NCBI RefSeq assembly: GCF_022695595.1
Contig: NZ_CP074380.1
Coordinates: 744,001-808,000 of the forward strand
Direction: 5' to 3'
DNA length: 64,000 nt
Source: Streptomyces sp. MST-110588
GTDB lineage: Bacteria > Actinomycetota > Actinomycetes > Streptomycetales > Streptomycetaceae
Under the pieces are notes generated by a model, which did no database searches, was not told the origin of the DNA, and saw only the letters and a program-made list of their open reading frames with translations. Below, one piece after another: positions 35,046-42,105 of the stretch (positions are counted from its first letter, which is position 1; each line of letters starts with the position of its first letter). The position numbers and the translations under genes are program-made.

Positions 35046-35477
35046 TCACGGGCGGTTCTTGCGGCCCTTCCGGTCCGTCCGGTCCTTCCGGTCAGTCCGG
35101 CTCTTGTAGTCCTTCGTGGCCGGGAACGGCCATTCCCACCAGTAGGAGCCGGCGATGCTCAGCACCCTGCGCGGCTGCCCCTGCCAGTTGACGGCCTGGG
35201 TCGGGACCTCGTGCCGACGCCCGTAACAGGTGAGGCGGTCCAGGAAGTGCAGGCCGGCGGAGTCCATGAAGGACACCCCCGCCATGTCCAGCACGATGTC
35301 GTCGAGACCGGCGGGGGCCCGCCGCAGCGCGTCGTCCAGGGCCACCACGGACCCGTGGTCGATTTCTCCCCGTGGCATCAGGGCGGCGCTCTCCTCGTAC
35401 AACCGGACGCTGACCTCCAGGCCGTACCGGGAGGTCGAGTAGGACGGTTCCGTCGTAGCACGCATCTCTCGAAGCAT
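35046..35477 (-). CDS. STAS-domain anti-sigma factor antagonist-like protein
   Basis: 143 residues. STAS core: ALMPRGEIDHGSVVALDDALRR and IVLDMAGVSFMDSAGLHFLDRL, the latter with the phosphorylatable Ser position typical of SpoIIAA/RsbV (DSAG). The C-terminal 40 residues are Trp-rich (YWWEWPFPATKDYKS) and end in a Lys/Arg/Asp repeat encoded by short tandem repeats. It could release a SigB-type factor from its anti-sigma kinase; the sigma factor at 7.2 kb is the only candidate in view. ATG 35477 or 35465 may be used; GAGAG precedes the latter. Divergent from a TetR gene across a perfect palindrome. Confidence 0.85.
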   Translation of the reverse strand: MLREMRATTEPSYSTSRYGLEVSVRLYEESAALMPRGEIDHGSVVALDDALRRAPAGLDDIVLDMAGVSFMDSAGLHFLDRLTCYGRRHEVPTQAVNWQGQPRRVLSIAGSYWWEWPFPATKDYKSRTDRKDRTDRKGRKNRP

Positions 35478-35482
35478 GGCGG

Positions 35483-35510
35483 GGACAGACAGGTCTGTCC
35501 ACCCTAGAAT
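35483..35510. promoter_or_regulatory. TetR-type operator and promoter between STAS and TetR genes
   Basis: GGACAGACAGGTCTGTCC (35483-35500) is a perfect 8-2-8 inverted repeat. TAGAAT at 35505-35510 is a good -10 for the TetR gene, whose ATG (35519) lies nine bases on, so its mRNA is nearly leaderless. The repeat also sits six bases from STAS start ATG 35477, so binding could silence both. Confidence 0.75.
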
Positions 35511-35518
35511 TGGTCCCC

Positions 35519-36103
35519 ATGGCCAGAAAAGTAGCTCTCGCCGGGCCGGGTGCCGGGGCTCGTGAACGGATCATGAGCACCGCGTACGAGCTGTTCTCCC
35601 GGCGGGGGGTGCGCGACGTCGGGGTGGACGAGGTGATCCGGCGCTCCGGTGTGGCCAAGGCGACGCTCTACCGTCACTTCCCGTCCAAGGACGACCTGGT
35701 GCTGGCGTTCCTCAAGCAGCGCGAGCAGCAGTGGACGCTGGGCTTCGTGGAGGCGGGGGCGAAGGCGCGGGGAGCCACCGCGGAGGAACGGCTGCTGGCC
35801 ATCTTCGACGTGTTCGACGGCTGGTTCCGCAGCGAGGAGTTCGACGCCTGCACCTTCATCAACGTCCTTCTGGAGATGCGCTGGGAACACCCGTTGGGCC
35901 GCGCCAGCATCACCCACCTGGAGAACATCCGGGCCATCGTGCGGCGCATGGCGGAGGACGCCGGGCTGCGGGACGCCGACTCCTTCGCCCGCTCCTGGCA
36001 CATCCTGATGAAGGGTTCGATCGTCTCCGCCGCCGAGGGTGACCGGGACGCCGCCCGCCGGGCCAAGGCGATGGCCCGGTGCCTGATAGCCCAGCACCGG
36101 TAG
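35519..36103 (+). CDS. TetR-family transcriptional regulator
   Basis: 194 residues. The N-terminal helix-turn-helix is clear (ERIMSTAYELFSRRGVRDVGVDEVIRRSGVAKATLYRHFPSKDDL). The C-terminal ligand domain (FDVFDGWFRSEEFDACTFINVLLEM...) is of the TetR_C type found in AcrR-like repressors. ATG 35519 is used. The perfect palindrome 20-36 bases upstream is the likely autoregulatory site. Downstream lies an aldo-keto reductase with its own promoter. Confidence 0.93.
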   Translation: MARKVALAGPGAGARERIMSTAYELFSRRGVRDVGVDEVIRRSGVAKATLYRHFPSKDDLVLAFLKQREQQWTLGFVEAGAKARGATAEERLLAIFDVFDGWFRSEEFDACTFINVLLEMRWEHPLGRASITHLENIRAIVRRMAEDAGLRDADSFARSWHILMKGSIVSAAEGDRDAARRAKAMARCLIAQHR

Positions 36104-36183
36104 AAACGCAGCCGGACCGGCAGCGGTGACCGGCAGGAGCGGCCGGCGGGTGTGACCCGGCCGGTGGGAGTGTCCGGTTCGCC

Positions 36184-36233
36184 TTGCCTTGAAGCGCGCT
36201 CCAGCTCCTAACGTCTGCCGTGGACGTACGTCC
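36184..36233 (+). promoter_or_regulatory. Long-spacer (MerR-type) promoter of aldo-keto reductase gene
   Basis: -35 TTGCCT (36184-36189), -10 TAACGT (36209-36214), 19-base spacer. TTGAAGCGCGCTCCAG (36189-36204), an imperfect 16-base palindrome centred in the spacer, has the layout of MerR-family activated promoters. A second perfect palindrome, GGACGTACGTCC (36222-36233), covers the expected start site. No MerR gene is in the window. Confidence 0.6.
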
Positions 36234-36306
36234 GCGGGACCGCGGAGCCGTACGTCCGATCTGGCCGGAAACGAGCCACCGACGACGGACGGACACGAGG
36301 GACCTC

Positions 36307-37365
36307 ATGCGGTACACACTGTTCGGCAGAACCGGCTTGCGGGTGAGCGAGCTGAGCCTGGGCGCCATGACCATCGGCGACGACTGGGGCTGGGGCGCGG
36401 CCAAGGACACCAGCGCGCGCATCCTCGACGCCTACGCGGACGCGGGCGGCAACTTCATCGACACGGCGAACAACTACACCGACGGCAGCTCCGAGACCAT
36501 CCTCGGCGAACTGCTGGAAGGCCGCCGGGAGAGCTTCGTCCTGGCGACGAAGTACACCTGCGCGACCCGCAAGGGCGATCCGAACGCGGCGGGCAACCAC
36601 CGCAAGAACCTCGTGCAGTCGGTGGAGGCGAGCCTGCGGCGGCTGCGCACCGACCACGTCGACGTGCTGTGGGTGCACGCCCGGGACAACTTCACCCCGG
36701 TCGAGGAGGTCATGCGGGCGCTGGATGACCTGCTGCGGACCGGAAAGGTGCTCTACATCGGAGTCTCCGACTGGCCCGCCTGGGAGATCGCACAGGCCAA
36801 CACGCTCGCCGAACTGCGGGGCTGGACCTCCTTCGCGGGCTCGCAGTTCCGCTACAGCCTCCTGGAGCGGACGCCGGAGCGCGAACTGCTGCCGCAGGCG
36901 CGCGCCTTCGACCTGGCGGTGCTGGCCTGGGCCCCGCTCGCGGCGGGCAGGCTGACCGGCAAGTACCGTCGCGGCGAGGCGGGCAGGCTGACGGTCGTGG
37001 ACGAGGACGGCACAGCGCAGCACCACGAGGAGGCGGTGGTCACGGCCGTACTGGAGGTCGCCGAACAGGGCGGCTGGAGCCCGGCGCAGGTGGCGCTGGC
37101 CTGGCTGCGCGGCCGGCCCGGGAACATCGTGCCGATCATCGCCGCCACGAAGGAGAGCCAGCTCGCCGACAATCTCGCCGCCGTGGAGGTGGAGCTGGAC
37201 GCCGACGCGCGGCGGCGCCTGGACGAGGTGAGCGCGGTACCGCTCGGCTTTCCGCACGACTTCCTGCGGGAGCCGGCGATCACCGAGAACGTCTACGGCG
37301 ACCGCTGGCCCGACATCGACGACCGCCGCTCGACCTACCGCCGTACGGCGACCGAGGTCCGTTAG
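36307..37365 (+). CDS. Aldo/keto reductase
   Basis: 352 residues. MRYTLFGRTGLRVSELSLGAMTIG opens the barrel. The catalytic set is Asp in GGNFIDTANNYTDG (with Tyr of NNY), Lys in VLATKY, and His in VDVLWVHARD. The NADPH-binding C-terminal loop is PIIAATKESQLADNLAAVE. This is the YajO/Tas-like AKR group of actinobacteria. GAGGGAC lies before ATG 36307. Expected to reduce small aldehydes or ketones under redox or electrophile stress, consistent with a MerR-type promoter. A strong terminator follows. Confidence 0.93.
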   Translation: MRYTLFGRTGLRVSELSLGAMTIGDDWGWGAAKDTSARILDAYADAGGNFIDTANNYTDGSSETILGELLEGRRESFVLATKYTCATRKGDPNAAGNHRKNLVQSVEASLRRLRTDHVDVLWVHARDNFTPVEEVMRALDDLLRTGKVLYIGVSDWPAWEIAQANTLAELRGWTSFAGSQFRYSLLERTPERELLPQARAFDLAVLAWAPLAAGRLTGKYRRGEAGRLTVVDEDGTAQHHEEAVVTAVLEVAEQGGWSPAQVALAWLRGRPGNIVPIIAATKESQLADNLAAVEVELDADARRRLDEVSAVPLGFPHDFLREPAITENVYGDRWPDIDDRRSTYRRTATEVR

Positions 37366-37418
37366 CGACAGGGCGGGCGGCCGGTCCCGGGGCGGCGCGG
37401 AACAGCGACGCGGGACGG

Positions 37419-37456
37419 CGCCCGGTGCCGGGCCCTGAGAGGCCCGGCACCGGGCG
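37419..37456. terminator. Perfect 16-bp-stem terminator
   Basis: 16-base perfect GC-rich stem (37419-37434 with 37441-37456), loop CTGAGA, 53 bases after the aldo-keto reductase stop and before the convergent DUF305 gene stop. Short CGTGCGGGTATCC-like repeats fill 37460-37530. Confidence 0.85.
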
Positions 37457-37549
37457 CGTCCGTGCGTGCGGGTATCCGTCCGTGCGCGTATCCGTACATG
37501 CGGGTATCCGTGCATGCGCAGGAGCGTGCGCAGGAGCGTCAGGGACGGC

Positions 37550-38305
37550 TCACAGGCGGTCGAGGATCTTCTTGAACTTCTCGACCTCGGCGGACTGCCC
37601 CTTGATGATGTCCCCGGCGAGCTTCTTGGCCGCGGCGTCGCGGCCGTTCTTCCGCTCGTCCTCGGCCATGGCGATCGCACCGTTGTGGTGCTCGGTCATC
37701 ATCTCGGCGAACTTCTTGTCGTACGCGGTCCCCTTGGCAGCCTTCAGGTCGGCCATGTCCTTCTCCGACATGATGCCGGGCATACCGGAGCCCGAGCCCT
37801 CGTCCTCGCCGTCCCCGCCCTTCCCGGTTCCGTGCGAGCCGTGGTGCATGCCCGGCATGCCGCTGTGGTCCATGGGCGCCGACTCCGGCTTGCCCCAGGA
37901 CTTCAGCCAGCCGCGCATCGTGGCGATCTCCGGCCCCTGGGCCTTCTCGATGGACTGGGAGAGCTGCTTGATCTCCTTGTCCGAGGCCCGGCCGCCGGAC
38001 AGCCGGGCCATCTCCACGGCCTGCTGGTGGTGCGGGATCATCATCTGCGCGAACCGTACGTCCGCGTCGTTGAAGGAGCCGCTCGCCGACGGCCGCGCGG
38101 ACGACTGCGACGGCGATGCCTTGGGGGAGCCGGACTTCGCCCCGTCGTCACCGCAGGCGGTGAGGGCGAGCGTGAGCGCGAGGGTGCCGGCGGCGACGGC
38201 CCCGGTCATCGCCGTACGGGAACGGAACGGGCGGGCCGGGCGGGTCGCGGGGACCGGACGGTCCTGGGGAGCCGAGCGGTGGGTGGAGCGCTGGACAGTG
38301 CGCAT
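37550..38305 (-). CDS. DUF305-domain lipoprotein
   Basis: 251 residues. A long basic N-region leads to a hydrophobic segment and lipobox LTAC, so it is lipid-anchored outside the membrane. The DUF305 core has two HH-containing helical repeats: FAQMMIPHHQQAVEMARL and FAEMMTEHHNGAIAMAEDE, with a His/Met-rich loop (PMDHSGMPGMHHGSHG) between. Such ferritin-like proteins are linked to copper or other metal handling. ATG 38305 is used. The DUF6153 gene upstream on the same strand also encodes a His/Met-rich protein, suggesting a metal-handling operon. Confidence 0.92.
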   Translation of the reverse strand: MRTVQRSTHRSAPQDRPVPATRPARPFRSRTAMTGAVAAGTLALTLALTACGDDGAKSGSPKASPSQSSARPSASGSFNDADVRFAQMMIPHHQQAVEMARLSGGRASDKEIKQLSQSIEKAQGPEIATMRGWLKSWGKPESAPMDHSGMPGMHHGSHGTGKGGDGEDEGSGSGMPGIMSEKDMADLKAAKGTAYDKKFAEMMTEHHNGAIAMAEDERKNGRDAAAKKLAGDIIKGQSAEVEKFKKILDRL

Positions 38306-38399
38306 GGTTCGTACACCTCTGTGGTCAGTTCTGAGGATTGGGTGGGCAGGCCGGGTCGCGGGAGCGCGCCGATCGCGCGCGCCCGTGCGCAGGGCCGGC

Positions 38400-38906
38400 C
38401 TACGTCCGCAGGACCGACAGTTGTATGAGGTCAGGAGGAGGGAGCGGGGGCGGCGGGTTCGGCCGCAGGGCGGCGGCGAACCAGGCGGGAGGGGCGAGGG
38501 GACGGGTACGGAAGCGGGCCGGCGCCGCCCAGGCCAGTACGCCCAGCATCCAGGCGCCGAGTACGGCCACGCACAGGGAGGTCATGTCCATCGTGTGAAC
38601 AGGCTTTCCGCCCGCTCCCGCCCCCTGGGACGGAGCGAGGAGGAGGGCGGGCTCCCCGACCGCGGCGACGGCGCCGTGACTTGGGGCCGTGGCGCCGTGG
38701 TGCGCGGGCATCGCCGTGTGATCGGCGGCCATCGCACCGTGCGAGGAACCAGGCATCACGCCGTGCGAGGAGCCGGCCGTCGCGGAATCGTTCCCGCCCT
38801 CGGGATGGCCCAGCGTGTGCATGATGAAGACGCCGAGTGCGAGCACGACGACCAGCAGGAGGTGCGCCACCGCACCACCCGTTCGCGTCCGCTCACCTAC
38901 CCGCAC
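38400..38906 (-). CDS. DUF6153-family His/Met-rich membrane protein
   Basis: 168 residues. The N-terminal helix (AHLLLVVVLALGVFIMHTLGH) and a second helix (SLCVAVLGAWMLGVLAWAA) flank a loop rich in His, Met and Ser (SSHGVMPGSSHGAMAADHTA, MPAHHGA). The C-terminal tail is Pro-rich. It matches the DUF6153 family, which as I recall often precedes DUF305 genes. A soft-metal-binding membrane protein is inferred. A 94-base gap separates it from DUF305. Direct repeats lie just upstream of its start. Confidence 0.8.
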   Translation of the reverse strand: MRVGERTRTGGAVAHLLLVVVLALGVFIMHTLGHPEGGNDSATAGSSHGVMPGSSHGAMAADHTAMPAHHGATAPSHGAVAAVGEPALLLAPSQGAGAGGKPVHTMDMTSLCVAVLGAWMLGVLAWAAPARFRTRPLAPPAWFAAALRPNPPPPLPPPDLIQLSVLRT

Positions 38907-38929
38907 TTCGTTCCTCCCCGGCCGACCTT

Positions 38930-38992
38930 ACCGAAACTGTGAACCGAAGCCGTGAACCGAAGCCGTGAACCGAAGCTGTAGACCGAAGCCAT
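38930..38992. repeat. 13-bp direct repeats (GAACCGAAGCCGT) upstream of DUF6153 and RraA genes
   Basis: Two perfect copies of GAACCGAAGCCGT (38941-38953, 38954-38966) flanked by decayed copies at 38930, 38967 and 38981. Iteron-like, in the divergent gap 24-86 bases from the DUF6153 start. Confidence 0.85.
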
Positions 38993-39102
38993 GACCGGAG
39001 CGGCCCCGGGGTATGTCCCACGGCCGCGTCGATGCCCCATAGTGGTGGCCGGCCGGCGTCACCTGGCGCGGCGCGGCGCGCGGCGAGGGGACGGAGCGGC
39101 GG

Positions 39103-39834
39103 ATGGGCCACCACGAACCCGGGCACGAACCCGGACAGCGACCCGGGCCGCTTTTCACGGCGCTGACCACCGCTCATCTGGCGGACGCGTGTCTGCGCGC
39201 CCGGATCCCGGTCCGTTGCGCCCCCGCGTCCGTGCAGGCCGTCGTGCCCGGCAGCCGGCTCGCCGGGCGGGTGGCTCCCGCACGGCACGCCGGCAGCGTC
39301 GATGTCTTCCTGGAGGCGTTCGAAGGGGCGGCGCCGGGAGACGTACTGGTGGTCGACAACGGCGGCCGGCTCGACGAGAGCTGTGTCGGCGATCTGGTGG
39401 CCCTGGAGGCACGGGCCGCCGGGCTGGCGGGCATCGTGATCTGGGGCCTGCACCGGGACACGGCCGACATAAGGGAGATCGGACTGCCGGTCTTCAGCCT
39501 CGGAGCGCTCCCCACCGGCCCGCTGCGCCTGGACGACCGCCGCCCCGACGCACTGACGTCCGCCGTCGTCGGGGACTGGACGGTGGACCGTACGGATCTG
39601 GTCGTGGGGGACGACGACGGCGTGCTCTTCCTGCCGGCCGGCCGCGCCAAGGAGATCCGCGCGCTCGCCGGCTCCATCCGCGACACCGAGCGGCGGCAGG
39701 CCGAGCGGATCCGTACGGGCGTCCCGCTGCGCAGCCAGGTGCGGTTCGACGCCTACTTGGCGGCGCGTCGGGAGACACCCTCGCTGACCTTCCGCGAGCA
39801 CCTGCGGGCGGTGGGCGGGGCCATCGAGGAATGA
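39103..39834 (+). CDS. RraA-like/HMG-aldolase family protein
   Basis: 243 residues. The RraA fold is visible from THLADACLRARIPVRCAPASVQAVVPGSRLAGR, through GDVLVVDNGGRLDESCVGDLVALEARAAGLAGIVIWGLHRDTADI (the G-x2-N/D...GDL and R-D motifs), to DLVVGDDDGVLFLP. These proteins include 4-hydroxy-4-methyl-2-oxoglutarate aldolases and RNase E regulators. Here GLHRDT keeps the Arg-Asp pair needed for metal-dependent aldolase activity, so oxaloacetate decarboxylase or HMG aldolase function is plausible. The first 15 residues are His/Pro-rich. No partner pathway genes are adjacent. Confidence 0.85.
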   Translation: MGHHEPGHEPGQRPGPLFTALTTAHLADACLRARIPVRCAPASVQAVVPGSRLAGRVAPARHAGSVDVFLEAFEGAAPGDVLVVDNGGRLDESCVGDLVALEARAAGLAGIVIWGLHRDTADIREIGLPVFSLGALPTGPLRLDDRRPDALTSAVVGDWTVDRTDLVVGDDDGVLFLPAGRAKEIRALAGSIRDTERRQAERIRTGVPLRSQVRFDAYLAARRETPSLTFREHLRAVGGAIEE

Positions 39835-39884
39835 GGCCCCGGAGAGTCCCGAAAGCCCATCCACGCGATACGAGACGGTTCGTC

Positions 39885-39935
39885 TTGCCAAAGAGTGCGG
39901 GACCCTCTACGGTGTTCCGCATGGGATCCCTGTGA
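39885..39935 (+). promoter_or_regulatory. Promoter and possible leaderless tetrapeptide ORF ahead of ABC-F gene
   Basis: TTGCCA (39885-39890), 17-base spacer, TACGGT (39908-39913) is a good housekeeping-type promoter. The expected start site falls at about 39920, and ATGGGATCCCTGTGA (39921-39935) encodes Met-Gly-Ser-Leu-stop. About 200 bases of leader then precede the ABC-F start. CTCTACG (39905) and CGTAGAG (39953) could pair across this leader. Confidence 0.5.
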
Positions 39936-40130
39936 TGTTCCAAGGCGCGACCGCGTAGAGCAGTGCTCCGCCGTCGCCATGCCCGTGCGCGCCGCCCGGT
40001 GCCGCGCCGCCGCCTTCCGTGCTTCCACACGGCGGCCACCTGTGCGGGCACATCTGCCGGGTACGCCTGCCGCGTACGCGTACGGGCCCGGGAAGTACCC
40101 CCGATCCGACCCGACCGGCCCCGCCGAGAA

Positions 40131-41927
40131 ATGGGGAACCCCTTGCCCACCTCACCCTCACCCTCACCCCGACCCGCCACGCACCGCTCACAGCTCAGCC
40201 TCCACGACGTACTCAAGCGCTACGACGACCGCGTCGTGCTCGACCGGGTCTCCTTCACCGTCAAGCCGGGCGAGAAGATCGGCGTCATCGGCGAGAACGG
40301 CTCGGGCAAATCCACCCTCCTGAAGCTGCTGGCAGGCCATGAGCGCGCCGACAACGGCGAGTTGACCGTGCACGCGCCCGGCGGCGTCGGGTATCTGGCG
40401 CAGACGCTGGAGCTGCCGCCGGACGCCTCCGTACAGGACGCCGTGGATCTGGCCCTGGCCGACCTGCGGGACCTCCGAGCCCGGATGCGCCGGGCCGAAG
40501 CCGCCCTCGCCGAGGGGGCGTCCCCGGCCGGTGCGTCCCCAGCCGGCGCGTCACCGGCCGGTACGGCGGAAGCGGATCTCGACGCCGCCCTCAGAACCTA
40601 TACCGACTTGCTCGCGCAGTACGAGGCCCGGGACGGCTACCGCGCCGACGCCCGGGTGGAGACCGCCCTGCACGGGCTGGGCCTGCCGGGCCTGGAGCGC
40701 GGCAGAAAGCTCGGCACGCTGTCCGGGGGCGAGCGGTCGCGTCTGGCCCTGGCCGCCACCCTGGCCTCGGAACCGGAACTTCTGCTCCTGGACGAACCGA
40801 CCAACGACCTGGACGACCGGGCCGTGGCCTGGCTGGAGTCGCGTCTGCGCGGGCACCGCGGCACCGTCGTCGCGGTCACCCACGACCGGGTGTTCCTGGA
40901 GCGGCTGACCACCACGGTCCTGGAGGTCGAGGCGGGCCGGGTCACCCGGTACGGGGACGGCTACGGCGGCTGTCTCGCCGCCAAGGCCGCGGAACGCCGG
41001 CGGCGGCTGCGGGAGTACGCGGACTGGTGCGCCGAACTGGAGCGCAACCGGCGGCTGGCCGCCACCAACGTGGCACGGCTGGACGGCATTCCGCGCAAGC
41101 TGCCGTTCGCCGTGTTCGGCCACGGCGCGTTCCGTTCGCGCGGGCGGGGGCACGGCGCGATGGTCCGTGTCCGTAACGCCAAGGAGCGTGTCGAGCGGCT
41201 GACCGGCAACCCCGTCGCGCCGCCCCGCGACCCGCTCGTCCTCACCGCCCGCATCACCACCACCGCCCGCGACGGCGACGACGCGGCCGGGCGCCCGGCC
41301 ACGGGAGCACCGGAGGCGACACCGGAGGTGACAGCGGCGGCCGACCTCACCGGCGTACGCGTCGAGGGCCGGCTCCACATACCGTCCCTGCGGCTGCGGC
41401 CGGCCGAACGGCTGCTGGTGACCGGCCCCAACGGGGCGGGCAAGAGCACGCTTCTGCGGGTGCTGGCCGGTGAACTGCGCCCGGCGGCCGGCGTGGTGCG
41501 CGTACCCGGCCGGGTGGGGCACCTGCGGCAGGAGGAGAGGCCGTGGCCGCCCCACCTGACCGTGCCCCAGGCTTTCGCGTACGGGCGCGAAGGCCACCCG
41601 GACGAACACATCGACGCGCTGCTCTCCCTCGGCCTGTTCGACCCGGCCGACCTCCGTCTGCGAGTGGGGCAGCTCTCCTACGGGCAGCGCCGCCGGATCG
41701 AACTGGCGCGTCTGGTGAGCGAACCGGTGGACCTCCTGCTGCTGGACGAGCCCACCAACCACCTCTCCCCCGTGCTCGTGGAGGAACTGGAGGAGGCACT
41801 GTCGGGCTATCAGGGCGCCCTGGTGGTCGTCACCCACGACCGTCGCATGCGCTCCCGCTTCTCCGGCTCCCGTCTGACCCTCCACGAGGGCCGCGTCACC
41901 GGATTGCGGACGCCATCGGTCGGATAG
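40131..41927 (+). CDS. ABC-F family ATPase (macrolide-type ribosomal-protection candidate)
   Basis: 598 residues with two ATP-binding cassettes and no membrane domain. NBD1: GENGSGKST, LSGGERSRL, LLLDEPTNDLDD. NBD2: GPNGAGKST, LSYGQRRRI, LLLDEPTNHLSP. The interdomain linker (about residues 275-420) is long and basic (EYADWCAELERNRRLAATNV...), like the antibiotic-resistance ABC-F proteins of antibiotic producers (TlrC/OleB/CarA group) rather than EttA. NBD1 contains an ASPAG triplet repeat. ATG 40131 or TTG 40143 (with GGGGAA six bases before it) may start translation. The promoter and long leader suggest antibiotic-induced attenuation. Confidence 0.9.
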   Translation: MGNPLPTSPSPSPRPATHRSQLSLHDVLKRYDDRVVLDRVSFTVKPGEKIGVIGENGSGKSTLLKLLAGHERADNGELTVHAPGGVGYLAQTLELPPDASVQDAVDLALADLRDLRARMRRAEAALAEGASPAGASPAGASPAGTAEADLDAALRTYTDLLAQYEARDGYRADARVETALHGLGLPGLERGRKLGTLSGGERSRLALAATLASEPELLLLDEPTNDLDDRAVAWLESRLRGHRGTVVAVTHDRVFLERLTTTVLEVEAGRVTRYGDGYGGCLAAKAAERRRRLREYADWCAELERNRRLAATNVARLDGIPRKLPFAVFGHGAFRSRGRGHGAMVRVRNAKERVERLTGNPVAPPRDPLVLTARITTTARDGDDAAGRPATGAPEATPEVTAAADLTGVRVEGRLHIPSLRLRPAERLLVTGPNGAGKSTLLRVLAGELRPAAGVVRVPGRVGHLRQEERPWPPHLTVPQAFAYGREGHPDEHIDALLSLGLFDPADLRLRVGQLSYGQRRRIELARLVSEPVDLLLLDEPTNHLSPVLVEELEEALSGYQGALVVVTHDRRMRSRFSGSRLTLHEGRVTGLRTPSVG

Positions 41928-42105
41928 CCGGAGCCCGTTCTCGCCAAGGGCGTCGAAGGCCGTCGCCCGGCTCCGGAACCGGGAAGACCGCCCAGTACGG
42001 ACAGCGGCTCGGAACGCCACCGCAGGTCGAAACCGCCACCGGCGCACCGGGCGGCCCGGGTGGCCTACGACGTGGCCGTGCGCGCCCGGGCGAAACGGTA
42101 CGGCT

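Noticed and set aside
36208..37680. A 490-residue frame antisense to the aldo-keto reductase
   Set aside because: Shadow of the real gene; no ribosome-binding site or family motif, and it crosses a strong terminator.
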